A stretch of DNA of 64,000 nt from Alkaliphilus sp. B6464 (GCF_018141165.1 NZ_CP058558.1:124001-188000); one strand, 5' to 3'. Shown: positions 33,236 through 42,201, counted from the first letter of the stretch. Notes: a model not told the origin generated them from the letters alone. Made by a program: numbers and translations.

Positions 33236-34137
33236 TACTCGATCACTCCTATTAATTTTTCAAGTGCTATCCTATGATCAATTCCATTTTTCATGTCAAA
33301 ATCAATTTCTGAACATACATTTATATAAAAATCTAAATTTTCCTCATTAAATTGTTTAACATATGGCTTTAAAACTTTTAAAGAATAAGGATGTATTCCT
33401 GCTGCATCCTTAATTTCGTTATCTTTCATCGTTTTCATCATTTTAAGAATAGCAAAATTTCTATTAATAAGACTTACAATCAAAGGAAAGTATTCATTTC
33501 TTTGACAGAAGTTATGAATAAGTTGATAGGCATTTGCTTTATCCTTATTACTAATTGCATTTACAATTTGAAATGAATCATACTCTATAGATTTAGTCAC
33601 TACCTTTTCAATCAATTCTTCAGTTATTTCTTGATTCATATTAGAAAGTTTAATAATTTCTGTATAGATATTGTACATATCGTCAAGCCCGCACAGGCTA
33701 ATTATTTTACTCGCACATTTTTTAGATATCTTAATACCAGATTCTTCAGCCTTTTTAACTATCCAATTAACCATTTGAGATTCATTATAGGGTTTTAATT
33801 CTATTACTTCTCCTATTTTCTTGATACTTTTGAATAATTTCTTTCGCTTATCAAGTGTAGCCACAATAATGATTGAACAAAAATCGGGAATATCTTGAAA
33901 TAGTTTAACCATTTCGTCATCTTCCTTAATTTCCTTTAACACAATCATCTTTTTTTCAGCCATTAAAGGATATGTCTCTATTTCGTTCCTTAATATTGCA
34001 GCATTTATCTCGTTAGGAAATTCTCTATAATTAAAATCCAAATGTTGATTTATAAAACTCATTTTTATTTCTTTTAATTTTTCATGTAGTAAAAATACTT
34101 CTTCACTATTTATATAAATAACCTTATTAAATTCCAT
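33235..34137 (-). CDS. holA: DNA polymerase III delta subunit (HolA)
   Basis: I chose the second ATG, MEFNKVIYIN, because the first lies in the AGGAGG site. The 300-aa protein follows the HolA plan: an AAA-like N-terminal domain with degenerate nucleotide motifs (VIYINSEEVFLLHEKL; PLMAEKKMIVLKE), a middle helical domain (EIIKLSNM), and a C-terminal collar (SLINRNFAILKMM). Delta opens the beta clamp. It is first in an operon with holB and carries the conserved promoter element. Confidence 0.88.
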   Translation of the reverse strand: MEFNKVIYINSEEVFLLHEKLKEIKMSFINQHLDFNYREFPNEINAAILRNEIETYPLMAEKKMIVLKEIKEDDEMVKLFQDIPDFCSIIIVATLDKRKKLFKSIKKIGEVIELKPYNESQMVNWIVKKAEESGIKISKKCASKIISLCGLDDMYNIYTEIIKLSNMNQEITEELIEKVVTKSIEYDSFQIVNAISNKDKANAYQLIHNFCQRNEYFPLIVSLINRNFAILKMMKTMKDNEIKDAAGIHPYSLKVLKPYVKQFNEENLDFYINVCSEIDFDMKNGIDHRIALEKLIGVIE

Positions 34138-34154
34138 ATACATACCTCCTTATG

Positions 34155-34166
34155 TTTAACATAACT
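34155..34166 (-). promoter_or_regulatory. conserved promoter-like element, holAB
   Basis: AGTTATGTTAAA on the minus strand, one mismatch, 17 bases upstream of the holA ATG. Confidence 0.65.
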
Positions 34167-34224
34167 CATAATAATGAAATTTTAAGAGGTTTATCAAGAT
34201 TTTTTAAATTATATTATAAAAAAT

Positions 34225-34248
34225 AGAGGAAGGTCAAAACCCTCCTCT
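34225..34248. terminator. hairpin terminator
   Basis: AGAGGA(A)GG/CCCTCCTCT stem with A and T flanks. Confidence 0.55.
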
Positions 34249-34347
34249 TTATTTCAAATACTGATCTAAACTCTTATTAGATTCATCCCATAATTTTCTC
34301 TGAATTTAATGAAATTTTCAATATTATCATCTATGAATTCAACATTT
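34249..34347 (-). pseudogene. frameshifted C-terminal remnant of an unknown gene
   Basis: Two overlapping frames together read protein-like: NVEFIDDNIENFIKFRE in one, then KLWDESNKSLDQYLK and a stop in the next. No start or ribosome site remains. It is probably a decayed coding end, of unknown family. Confidence 0.4.
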
Positions 34348-34479
34348 GTCTTATTTCAACTTCTTCTTAAAGGGTATCAAAACAAGTGCGTGGATGGGGC
34401 TATAATTTCCCGTCTTCTAATTTTTGTAATATGGTGGACATATCTGCTCCGTAATCTTCTCCACCCAAAACCAAAATAA

Positions 34480-35034
34480 TTATTCCATATATTCGTAATT
34501 ATCAATTTCAAAATTATATATTAATCCTTTTATATCAGGAGTACACGCTTCAAGTGTTAGTATGAATTCAAATGCTTCTTTACTTTTATTATCTAATTTA
34601 GTTTCATTCAATAAAGTTGCATTTCTAAAAATACATTTTCCGACATTACTTCCTAAATCAAAATCGTCATAGAAGGAGTATTCTATTTCTATGTTGGGAA
34701 ACATTTCTGATAGTTTTTCAACTATCTTTTTAGAATTTCCCCCTGATGTTTTAAACCATATATCATTTTTTGTATTTACTCTATTTGAAATACCACAAGC
34801 ATTGCCTTTGCTTCCCCAGTATTTATTAGTCCATTCAAAATATCTGTCTTCTGCACAACCGTTTTCTAATTCTAAAGCCATTATTTCATTAGGCATTGGC
34901 TCTATTTTATTAAAATCAACAACTCCAATACCAAAGGTTTCTTCTTCTGTATCTTTCTTGATAAAGTTATAGAATTGACTTACTTCACCTTTTTCACCTT
35001 TTATTAATAATCTATTTATTATTGTATTTGCCAC
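34480..35034 (-). CDS. YubB/Api92-like ferredoxin-fold protein
   Basis: A GTG start follows AAGGAATTACA. The 184-aa protein opens with ANTIINRLLIKGEKGEVSQF, then FNKIEPMPNEI and WTNKYWGSKGNA. This matches the MPNWCxNxLxITG...FxxIxPMPxEL...WGTKW pattern of the DUF1281/YubB ferredoxin-like family common on phages and plasmids. The family's function is unknown. The gene is isolated, with remnants downstream. Confidence 0.7.
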   Translation of the reverse strand: MANTIINRLLIKGEKGEVSQFYNFIKKDTEEETFGIGVVDFNKIEPMPNEIMALELENGCAEDRYFEWTNKYWGSKGNACGISNRVNTKNDIWFKTSGGNSKKIVEKLSEMFPNIEIEYSFYDDFDLGSNVGKCIFRNATLLNETKLDNKSKEAFEFILTLEACTPDIKGLIYNFEIDNYEYME

Positions 35035-35186
35035 TGTAATTCCTTCTTTCCTTACTAATATTTAATCGTAACTATCTATATGATAACTTATATTCAACAC
35101 TAAATCTGCACGATATTTTGTTTTTGGTTAAATTGTTCCATGCTTAGTAATATCATTATCAACACACTATTTTGGGAACCCTTCTT

Positions 35187-35216
35187 AAAAAAGACACCTA
35201 TAGTTAGGTATCTTTT
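35187..35216 (-). terminator. terminator after nadDE
   Basis: AAAAGA-ACCTA/TAGGT-TCTTTT inverted repeat directly beyond the nadDE stop. Confidence 0.6.
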
Positions 35217-35218
35217 CT

Positions 35219-36538
35219 TTATTTCATAATCTTAGGCATATATCTTTTATGAGAGGTCTTGTTGTAAGTGCTTTCGATTTTTTGTATGATTTTTTCAGTT
35301 CCAGTTCCATTCATTAAGTATTCATCAAGTTCCTTATAAGTAATCCCCATTTCATCTTCATCTGTTTGACCTTCCCACAGATTAGCACTTGGAGGCTTAT
35401 TGATAATATCTTCAGGAATATCTAAGTATCTTGCCATTTCAAATATTTCGGTTTTAGTATAATTAGCAAGAGGATTAAAGTCAGATGCTCCATCTCCCCA
35501 TTTTGTAAAATATCCCATAGTTATTTCTGATTTATTACTTGTTCCTGCTACTAAATATCCTAATGATTGGCCAATAGTATATAAGGTTGTCATTCTAAGT
35601 CTCGGTTTAATATTAGAAATAGCCATACTAGAAAGTTCGACTTCTGTACTTTGTTTGATTGTTTCTAACGTTTTTTCCCAAGACAGTTTAAGATCTACGA
35701 CTCTTGTATCTATGTTAAAACTTTCTGAAACCTTGCAAGCATCCAATTCATCTTTTAATCCGTTACTACAAGGCATTATAAGTCCTAATACATTATCCGT
35801 TGCCTTTTTAGATAATGCTGCAACAACTGCACTATCTAAACCTCCACTAAGCCCAAGTATAATACCCTTGGCCCCTGCTGTATTAATAACTTCTTTAATC
35901 CAAGAAACGATCTTTTCGATTTCTTTATCCCAATTGCGGAGAGTATATAAATTATTATTCTGGATGTAATGGTATACTTCATCAGGAACTAAATATCTTA
36001 CAGATTTTCCCTCTTTTAATAAATCTCTAACTTTAGTAGAACTAATATCATTCCTAATTTTTTCTTTTAGTTTTATAAAACTATTTTCATATTTTTTCAA
36101 AAGTGGATTAGAGTTTATAATTCTATCCATTGACTCACCATTTCTTTCAATTATCATAAACAAAAAGTTCTTTGCTAAATCATCATATCCTTCCCAAGTA
36201 TGAAGGTATGATAAATTATCCGTCCCCATAGCAAATGCAATTTTGTTTTTAGGATATTGTTCTTGAATTATTCTTAATGAATCAATAGTGTTTAAAAGTT
36301 TTTTTGAACTTGTTTCTACCTCTGATACCTCGAATTTACTGTTTGATTTAGACACTTCCTTTAGCATAGATACTCTATTATCAGCAGAAATAAGATCTTT
36401 CTTTGAATATATATCACTTACTGGTAAGAATAAAATTTTTTCAACCTTATGTTCATTAATAATTTCTGTGGCAAGAGATAAATGTCCATTGGTTATCGGA
36501 CTAAATGCACCACCGAATACTACAATTAATTTCTTCAT
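35219..36538 (-). CDS. NadD-NadE fusion: nicotinate-nucleotide adenylyltransferase + NAD synthetase
   Basis: Residues 1-195 form a nucleotidyltransferase with GGAFSPITNGH at 9-19 and ISSTKVRDLL at 165-174, as in NadD (nicotinate mononucleotide + ATP to deamido-NAD). Residues 200-439 form an ammonia-type NadE with the PP-loop SGGLDS at 231-236 (deamido-NAD to NAD). Both active sites look intact. I do not know this fusion from host genomes; it joins the last two steps of NAD synthesis in one chain. The start follows GAAGGAGTG. It completes the salvage route begun by the upstream nicotinamidase and phosphoribosyltransferase. Confidence 0.93.
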   Translation of the reverse strand: MKKLIVVFGGAFSPITNGHLSLATEIINEHKVEKILFLPVSDIYSKKDLISADNRVSMLKEVSKSNSKFEVSEVETSSKKLLNTIDSLRIIQEQYPKNKIAFAMGTDNLSYLHTWEGYDDLAKNFLFMIIERNGESMDRIINSNPLLKKYENSFIKLKEKIRNDISSTKVRDLLKEGKSVRYLVPDEVYHYIQNNNLYTLRNWDKEIEKIVSWIKEVINTAGAKGIILGLSGGLDSAVVAALSKKATDNVLGLIMPCSNGLKDELDACKVSESFNIDTRVVDLKLSWEKTLETIKQSTEVELSSMAISNIKPRLRMTTLYTIGQSLGYLVAGTSNKSEITMGYFTKWGDGASDFNPLANYTKTEIFEMARYLDIPEDIINKPPSANLWEGQTDEDEMGITYKELDEYLMNGTGTEKIIQKIESTYNKTSHKRYMPKIMK

Positions 36539-36560
36539 AAAATCACTCCTTCAAATTATA

Positions 36561-36583
36561 TTACAGGGGAAAATCCCCTGTAA
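36561..36583. terminator. perfect hairpin in the pncB-nadDE gap
   Basis: TTACAGGGGA/TCCCCTGTAA 10-bp stem with AAA loop between the promoter element and the nadDE start. There is little T run, so it may be a leader structure rather than a terminator. Confidence 0.5.
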
Positions 36584-36595
36584 TATTTGATCATT

Positions 36596-36607
36596 TTTAA
36601 CATAACA
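36596..36607 (-). promoter_or_regulatory. conserved promoter-like element, nadDE
   Basis: Exact TGTTATGTTAAA on the minus strand between pncB and nadDE, so the fusion gene can be transcribed apart from the upstream genes. Confidence 0.75.
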
Positions 36608-36612
36608 TATTT

Positions 36613-37971
36613 TTATTGAATTTTTACTAATTCTGAATTATCACATGGCCTACGTCCTACTTTAGACAACTTATGCCATTCTCCATTAATCTGAATTCTT
36701 ACTACATCAGCAGTAAAATCATTGTTAGTTTTTTTATCGTTACTTAGAAGGCTTGAGCCTACTCCATAAATATCAACTGGTACTTGTAACTTTTCAAACC
36801 TTTCAATTTTTTCAACACTAAAGCCACCTGTTACTGCTATTTTTATATCTTCACACCATTGTTTGGCAATTTCTTTTTTATTAGACATAAGATCTGTACA
36901 GTTAAACTGACTTGTCCAATCCTTATATGCGTTGTTGATTGCTTTTCTTAATCTCCAAATTAATTTAGGATTTACTCCAAAATCATCATCAGAATATGGT
37001 TCATCAATACACTTGTCAATCATATTACCACTTGTGTCAGGTCTAACTCCATACAGTTTGTATTTTTCAGCCTCGTCATATTCCTTTGCCTGATATAATT
37101 CCCAATATTTATTAAACATCTTCTCCATTATTGCTAATGTTTCTCCAATGCAATCGTTATGAAAATCTATAAGTGCAGTTCTTGGAATCTCAACTGGCAT
37201 TACCCTAGCAAACTGCATCATGGTTTCAGGAGTATTTCCTAAGAAAGAGGCAATAGTTGCATGAGATACAGTTCCTCCGCCTTTTCCTCCCCACCAAGAA
37301 CCTTGTTCATGAGTGGATACAAAAGCAGGTAATTTTTGACCATACATTTCGTTATATACCTCAATCGCAATTTTGTGTGCATATCCATGTATACCTTGCA
37401 TTTTATAATGTGCGAATCTGGCCGGGAAAAATAATACATCTTTTCCGTTAGCAGCAACTAGCGTATTAAATACATTAGTTGCAATTCTTGTTGGTTCCGA
37501 TAATACACCTAACAATACTGTTTCAAGATGTGCAAAATCTCTATATCTACCTCTAATTTTCAGCATAGGCTGAACATTTAATGGATCTCCGTTATATCTT
37601 ACAATATTTCCATCATGAACAGCCTCTACATCTAACTCATGATACGTATTTACAAAATTTCCTTTTTCATCATAATACCCTGTTTCTTCTTCTAAAATGG
37701 CTAACGCTTCATCTACACCTACTATAATACTTAATGGTTTTCTTCTTGTGAAAAACTGCATTTCTACTATAATGTTTCCATTTTCTACTTTTTTTGTATT
37801 TACATCAATCAAATCACTTTTATTGTCACCAAACTTATAACCTTCTTGTGCTAGAACAGTTAATATTTTTGCTGTATTATTTAAGTATTCATCAGAAAAC
37901 CATCCTGATTTAATCCTTGGATCTATTTGAAAAACTTCCTTTGCTATTCTTTGATTGTTGAATTTTGTCAT
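36613..37971 (-). CDS. pncB: nicotinate phosphoribosyltransferase
   Basis: The 452-aa protein follows the nicotinate PRTase family: the N-terminal barrel domain, ARFAHYKMQGIHGYAHKIA (about 176-194), STHEQGSWWGG, VRPDTSGNMI (near 309), and YGVGSSLLSNDK near 413, the phosphate-binding turn. It makes nicotinate mononucleotide from nicotinate and PRPP. Because a nicotinamidase lies directly upstream and NadE downstream, nicotinate is more likely the substrate than nicotinamide. The start follows AAGGGGGCG, 14 bases after the nicotinamidase stop. Confidence 0.9.
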   Translation of the reverse strand: MTKFNNQRIAKEVFQIDPRIKSGWFSDEYLNNTAKILTVLAQEGYKFGDNKSDLIDVNTKKVENGNIIVEMQFFTRRKPLSIIVGVDEALAILEEETGYYDEKGNFVNTYHELDVEAVHDGNIVRYNGDPLNVQPMLKIRGRYRDFAHLETVLLGVLSEPTRIATNVFNTLVAANGKDVLFFPARFAHYKMQGIHGYAHKIAIEVYNEMYGQKLPAFVSTHEQGSWWGGKGGGTVSHATIASFLGNTPETMMQFARVMPVEIPRTALIDFHNDCIGETLAIMEKMFNKYWELYQAKEYDEAEKYKLYGVRPDTSGNMIDKCIDEPYSDDDFGVNPKLIWRLRKAINNAYKDWTSQFNCTDLMSNKKEIAKQWCEDIKIAVTGGFSVEKIERFEKLQVPVDIYGVGSSLLSNDKKTNNDFTADVVRIQINGEWHKLSKVGRRPCDNSELVKIQ

Positions 37972-37985
37972 AATGAACGCCCCCT

Positions 37986-38657
37986 TTATTCTATAGTCTT
38001 AACGACTTCTATTCCATTATCTATAAGTTGATAAAAACTAAATAAATTCATTAAATCTGCATTGTGTACTCCTAAATCATAAGTATCTGTATAATTCATT
38101 GGTACAATTACTCTACTATTCATATCTCTTTCATTAAAATATGATTTCTTAGTTAGTGCATATTGAGAGATACAAATATCGCTACAAACACCTACTATTA
38201 TAAAATTCTTAAACTTAGAACCTGAAGTTTTAATCCAATTTAGATATTCATCTGTAATAAATCCATTAGTCGAGTTTTTAGGAAAAACTAAATCTATCCC
38301 AAGATTTTTCATTTCGTCTACTAATTCGCTTTCTTCTGTCCCTTGCAAACAATGTTCTGGCCTAAATTTAAGTTCCATAGACTCCTTAGTATGACTATCT
38401 AAAAAAGCAACAACTGTAAACCCTCTGCTTTTAGATTTCTCAAGTAGTCTTTTAATTGGATCTATAAGTTCTTTTGCTCTAGGACTACTTAGAATACCTT
38501 CTGTTGTAAATCCTTTAACCATATCCACAATTGATAAAACAGTTTCTTCTGGATTTAATTGTGCTATATCCAATGCAGGTGCTACATTAACTACATCTAT
38601 CATTCCCTCTAGTGCCTTAATTCCTTTAGTCAGAACTTCATTTCTATTTATACTCAT
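37986..38657 (-). CDS. pncA: nicotinamidase (isochorismatase fold)
   Basis: The 223-aa protein carries the catalytic triad Asp45 (SIVDMVKGF), Lys127 (FPKNSTNGF) and Cys158 (VGVCSDICI). Metal ligands are DSH at 87-89 and His102 (RPEHC). It should hydrolyse nicotinamide, the by-product of NAD-consuming enzymes, to nicotinate. The cis-peptide region VGVCSDI is canonical. The start follows AAGGGGGAA, 14 bases after the NUDIX stop. It feeds pncB. Confidence 0.9.
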   Translation of the reverse strand: MSINRNEVLTKGIKALEGMIDVVNVAPALDIAQLNPEETVLSIVDMVKGFTTEGILSSPRAKELIDPIKRLLEKSKSRGFTVVAFLDSHTKESMELKFRPEHCLQGTEESELVDEMKNLGIDLVFPKNSTNGFITDEYLNWIKTSGSKFKNFIIVGVCSDICISQYALTKKSYFNERDMNSRVIVPMNYTDTYDLGVHNADLMNLFSFYQLIDNGIEVVKTIE

Positions 38658-38671
38658 AAACCATTCCCCCT

Positions 38672-39592
38672 TTATTCTTCATCATCCCAATTGATATTTA
38701 ATTTGTATAACTTAGCAGGTCTAGGACTATATTTTTTTGATGTTTCATTGGTTTCTATCATCATATGATCAAATCTTTTTCTAAAGTTTTGATTTGTATA
38801 TTCTATACCAGTTGTCAGTTCAAAGATTTTATGGGCCTCTGCGATAGTAAACAATTCCGGTAATAGGTTAAATGCTATATCAGTGTATTCGACTTTGTTT
38901 TTTAATCTTTGCAACCCATAGTAAATCATCATTGCATGGTCAAAAGCAATTTGACTGTTTTTTTTATTTAAAACTTCTAATTTAACTTTTCTTGCCCTAC
39001 CTTTAACTGTAATTGTTTCTCTTACTTCTCCTTTAATTTTTATATCTTCATTAATAAGACAAAGATCTATATATTTGTGTTTAATGTATCCATTTTCAGT
39101 AATCTGTTTATCTATCCTTGTGATCTTCTTATCTACTCCAAACCATCTTGCATCTTTAGCATCACTACCCGCCTTTATTTCTAATTCTGTACTGTCCACG
39201 AGTGCTATATGAGAAATAGAAATAACTCTATCTCTTATATCCCTTCCAATATTATCCCATGTGTATAGTTGTTCTAAATAAACTTCTTCTATACCAGTTT
39301 CTTCTTGAAGTTCTCTTTCTGCTGCTTGTAATGATGTCTCTCCTTTTTCAATAAATCCTCCCGGTAAAGCCCATTTATTAATATCTGGAAAATCTCCTCT
39401 TTGCACCATCAAGATTTTTAATTTTTTGTCGTTTAAGTTATTGAAATCTTTTGCGTTATCTTGGCTTTGTACAGTAAAAATTAAAACATCCGATGTTACT
39501 GAAGGTTTATTATCGTTGTATTTACCTGCGTCATATGTATCTATAAATTCCTGTTCTGTTAATCCATTTGCATTTCTGATTTCATTATTCAT
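38672..39592 (-). CDS. NrtR-like NUDIX regulator / ADP-ribose hydrolase
   Basis: The start is the ATG after AGAGGTGGCC. The NUDIX box at 79-101 is complete (GFIEKGE, then REL-EE-GI). Residues about 205-300 form a winged-helix-like tail (YYGLQRLKNKVEYTDIAFNL). NUDIX plus winged helix is the plan of NrtR, the NAD-metabolism repressor that binds ADP-ribose. Here the NUDIX box is intact, so it may also hydrolyse ADP-ribose to ribose-5-phosphate and AMP. It heads the pncA-pncB operon, and a 23-bp palindrome lies just upstream, as expected for autoregulation. Confidence 0.85.
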   Translation of the reverse strand: MNNEIRNANGLTEQEFIDTYDAGKYNDNKPSVTSDVLIFTVQSQDNAKDFNNLNDKKLKILMVQRGDFPDINKWALPGGFIEKGETSLQAAERELQEETGIEEVYLEQLYTWDNIGRDIRDRVISISHIALVDSTELEIKAGSDAKDARWFGVDKKITRIDKQITENGYIKHKYIDLCLINEDIKIKGEVRETITVKGRARKVKLEVLNKKNSQIAFDHAMMIYYGLQRLKNKVEYTDIAFNLLPELFTIAEAHKIFELTTGIEYTNQNFRKRFDHMMIETNETSKKYSPRPAKLYKLNINWDDEE

Positions 39593-39632
39593 AATGGCCA
39601 CCTCTTTTATAATTTTATATTATTAACCCTAA

Positions 39633-39655
39633 GTTATTAACTATTTGTTAATAAC
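39633..39655. promoter_or_regulatory. candidate NrtR-like operator
   Basis: GTTATTAAC and its exact inverse GTTAATAAC flank a 5-base spacer, 41 bases upstream of the NUDIX regulator start. It is the longest perfect operator-like dyad seen upstream of a regulator in the window. Confidence 0.65.
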
Positions 39656-39729
39656 ATTATATTAATTACTATTGCACTTGTCAAGTCTAATTTAATATTT
39701 TTTAAATAAATTAGAAATATTTTCATGTG

Positions 39730-39741
39730 TGTTATATTGAA
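39730..39741 (+). promoter_or_regulatory. conserved promoter-like element, variant
   Basis: TGTTATATTGAA, two differences, 87 bases ahead of the lipoprotein gene and divergent from the NAD operon. Confidence 0.5.
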
Positions 39742-39828
39742 AATGAAAATATATAGTTAAAAACCTTGACTTATCTATATATAATTTGAAATAATTTATT
39801 TGAAAACAAATTTATAGGAGGATTAGTT

Positions 39829-40581
39829 ATGAAAAAAAATAGTTTATTGCTATTATTAATTGTTTTAGTTGTCGGATTAGTAGGATGTGCAAAATCCTAC
39901 CCCAACCTAAATCAAGTTGACACACCTGAAATCAACGAGCAAGAGAATAAAAATAAGGTAGTAATATTATCAGAGAACAAAGACATTCTGTTAGAAACGC
40001 CATTTGAAATGATTAAAATAGATAATAAAATCCAAATTAAAGGATTAACTTCTCTCAATTCTTTGAATGTTGATGTTTTAGATGATAATAATAATGTCCT
40101 TAATAAAGAGGATAAAGTAATTGAAATTACAGAAAGTCATGATAGTTGGAATCACTTTAATAAATACCTATATTTCTTTGATACTCCACAAACTAAAAAA
40201 GGTAAGGTAAGAATATATTCTAGTGATGAAAACTATGTAGAGGTTCCAGTAGTTTTTGAAAAAATGATAGAGGAAGGTAAGAGTATTAAACTTATCTATC
40301 CTGCAAGAGAGATAGATCAAAAAGGAACTGTAAAAGTCTTAGGTTATGCTTCAGTATGGGAAGGTTCAGTTGAATATAAAATTACTAAAGAGAATGGTGA
40401 GGTTATTACAAAGGGAGCCATTCAAGCAACAACGGCTGCACCAGACACAGGAATATTTGCAAAAGATATAAAACTAGATATCGAGTCTCAATCTATAATC
40501 CTAGAAGTATTTGTAACTAGCCCTAAAGATGGAGATGCCATGGAAAAAACTACCATGAAGTTAAATTACATTAAAGAATAA
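39829..40581 (+). CDS. lipoprotein with Gmad2-like immunoglobulin domain
   Basis: The 250-aa protein has a lipoprotein signal with LVGC and Cys20 as the lipidation site. Residues about 155-248 (IKLIYPAREIDQKGTVKVLG, then ASVWEGSVEYKI, and a GIFAKDI segment) resemble the Gmad2 Ig-like domain found in spore-germination and surface lipoproteins. The middle (45-150) is another beta-rich region. It should be anchored outside the membrane, where it might alter the host surface. The start follows ATAGGAGGA. Confidence 0.8.
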   Translation: MKKNSLLLLLIVLVVGLVGCAKSYPNLNQVDTPEINEQENKNKVVILSENKDILLETPFEMIKIDNKIQIKGLTSLNSLNVDVLDDNNNVLNKEDKVIEITESHDSWNHFNKYLYFFDTPQTKKGKVRIYSSDENYVEVPVVFEKMIEEGKSIKLIYPAREIDQKGTVKVLGYASVWEGSVEYKITKENGEVITKGAIQATTAAPDTGIFAKDIKLDIESQSIILEVFVTSPKDGDAMEKTTMKLNYIKE

Positions 40582-40582
40582 C

Positions 40583-40611
40583 AAAGATGACCTAATATTA
40601 GGTCATCTTTT
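40583..40611. terminator. bidirectional terminator
   Basis: AAAGATGACCTAAT/ATTAGGTCATCTTT perfect stem and T run. Confidence 0.85.
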
Positions 40612-40646
40612 TCTTGTATATAAATTAATTTTTAAATTCAGTTCAT

Positions 40647-41105
40647 CTAAATACTTGGAACAATCTTCTTTATTGTAATTATACCTAGTTCATATAAAAT
40701 AGAATGCTTATCCCATATACTTACCGATCCTGAATAGTTGACGATCTTTAAATCACAATCAGGATTTTCTTCATAGAAAGTTTTACACCATTCAAGGGCT
40801 TCTTTGAATGTATTAGCCATTCCTCCATAATATATATCATCCTCTATTTTACAATAACATACTTTTCTATCACCATTTCTCAAAGCAAAAGCAGTGCATA
40901 AATTAAACTGTTCTCTATTCATAGGTATAAACTTATCACTTCTTTTTTCATTATCAATCATAGATATCTCCTCTATTTTATTCTTTGGTCTCATTATTTT
41001 TTCAACAGTTAATTCAACATCCTGATTTTCACAATTTCTTTCTTCACATTCTTTACACTCCAAATAAACTACTCTACTATTAATAATTGGACAAAACTTA
41101 GCCAT
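40647..41105 (-). CDS. Cys-rich hypothetical protein, 152 aa
   Basis: The start follows AAGGAGGAA. The N-terminus has a likely zinc cluster (Cys5, Cys17, Cys20, Cys25 in CKECEERNC). The middle and end are mixed alpha/beta, with CTAFALRNGDRKVCYC. No recognised family. It stands alone. Confidence 0.7.
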   Translation of the reverse strand: MAKFCPIINSRVVYLECKECEERNCENQDVELTVEKIMRPKNKIEEISMIDNEKRSDKFIPMNREQFNLCTAFALRNGDRKVCYCKIEDDIYYGGMANTFKEALEWCKTFYEENPDCDLKIVNYSGSVSIWDKHSILYELGIITIKKIVPSI

Positions 41106-41357
41106 ATATATTCCTCCTTATTCATAAGTCAACAATTCAATTTTTCACATTATAACTAGAGTCTATTTATGAATCAAGTTAAATATCTTTTGATGTAACT
41201 TTATGTATTTTATAATAAATCTCTCATTTGCTCCCTCTTATATATTGAAAGTATGGGTAAATACTTTATTTTATAATAAAATATATATCTAAAATTTGAT
41301 TCTTATATATATACATATATAATACTTTCATAAAAAGCACTGTAGGGAGGAATCTTT

Positions 41358-41591
41358 ATGAAAGAAAATAAAATTAAAGTAGTTGAAGATGCAAGAGAAT
41401 TAAATCTACCACAAGATGAGGTCATTGATTCTATAGACAGATCTGTAATTATAAAAGAAATTATGACAAATAAAAAATTCAAGTTCTTACCGGGCAAATC
41501 TAATATTATAAAAAATTTAAATAAAATGTCCGATGATCAGTTAAAAGCATTAGTTGGCGAAGCACTTATCAAGGCTACTAATCAAAAATAA
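41358..41591 (+). CDS. hypothetical protein, 77 aa
   Basis: The start follows AGGGAGGAA. A small charged, helical protein whose frame uses the same codon style as its neighbours. The C-terminal helix (MSDDQLKALVGEALIKATNQ) suggests a protein-interaction module. Function unknown. Confidence 0.65.
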   Translation: MKENKIKVVEDARELNLPQDEVIDSIDRSVIIKEIMTNKKFKFLPGKSNIIKNLNKMSDDQLKALVGEALIKATNQK

Positions 41592-41600
41592 AAAGTTACT

Positions 41601-41636
41601 AACAGGTATAGTTAAATTTTTTCACTATGCCTGTTT
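41601..41636 (+). terminator. terminator
   Basis: AACAGG(T/C)ATAGT stem with an 11-base loop and TTTTATTTTTT exit. Confidence 0.6.
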
Positions 41637-41739
41637 TATTTTTTGATAAATCAATTTAATATTGATTTTAAATTATTAAGATATATATAATATAAAAACT
41701 AAAAAGAGTTTTAATTAAAGAAGAAAGAAGGGATTATTA

Positions 41740-42201
41740 ATGAATTTACTTATTAAACTAGATATAAAAAACGAGGGAACATGGAGTGAAATTTGTGGAG
41801 GTGGAATAAAGGTAATTATAAATCATCATTTGGAGGCATTAAAAAGAGATCTTGAAAAACACACAAATAGCACAATGCAATCCCATTGGTATGGAGATAC
41901 AGATAGCAATTGTAATAAATGTGTATTTAATAAAAATAATGAAAATGATTTTATTGAACATATGAAAGATCTAAATATATGCAAAAAGGAAAAAGAGGAT
42001 TTCTTAAAAGAATTAACTAAAGAGAGACAAGAAAGTTTAGAAATCCAAAATCTTTTAGACTGTTGTCATATTTATTTTGATTTATCGTTAATGAGTAGTA
42101 ATATTCATCATAAAAATTGTTCATACTATAAACCTTGTAATAAGTACATGGATAAATTATCACTTAAAGAGGTTGATGATCTAATAGAAAAACTTAGTTA
42201 A
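41740..42201 (+). CDS. Cys/His-rich hypothetical protein, 153 aa
   Basis: The start follows AAGAAGGGA. Candidate zinc ligands occur in three patches: CNKC at about 67-70, CC-H at 107-109, and HHKNC...C at about 122-132. The remainder is helical. No recognised family. Confidence 0.65.
   Translation: MNLLIKLDIKNEGTWSEICGGGIKVIINHHLEALKRDLEKHTNSTMQSHWYGDTDSNCNKCVFNKNNENDFIEHMKDLNICKKEKEDFLKELTKERQESLEIQNLLDCCHIYFDLSLMSSNIHHKNCSYYKPCNKYMDKLSLKEVDDLIEKLS

Noticed and set aside
36613-37971. Nicotinamide phosphoribosyltransferase (NAMPT)
   Set aside because: Co-location with a nicotinamidase and a deamido-NAD synthetase favours nicotinate as substrate; sequence alone does not fully exclude NAMPT activity.
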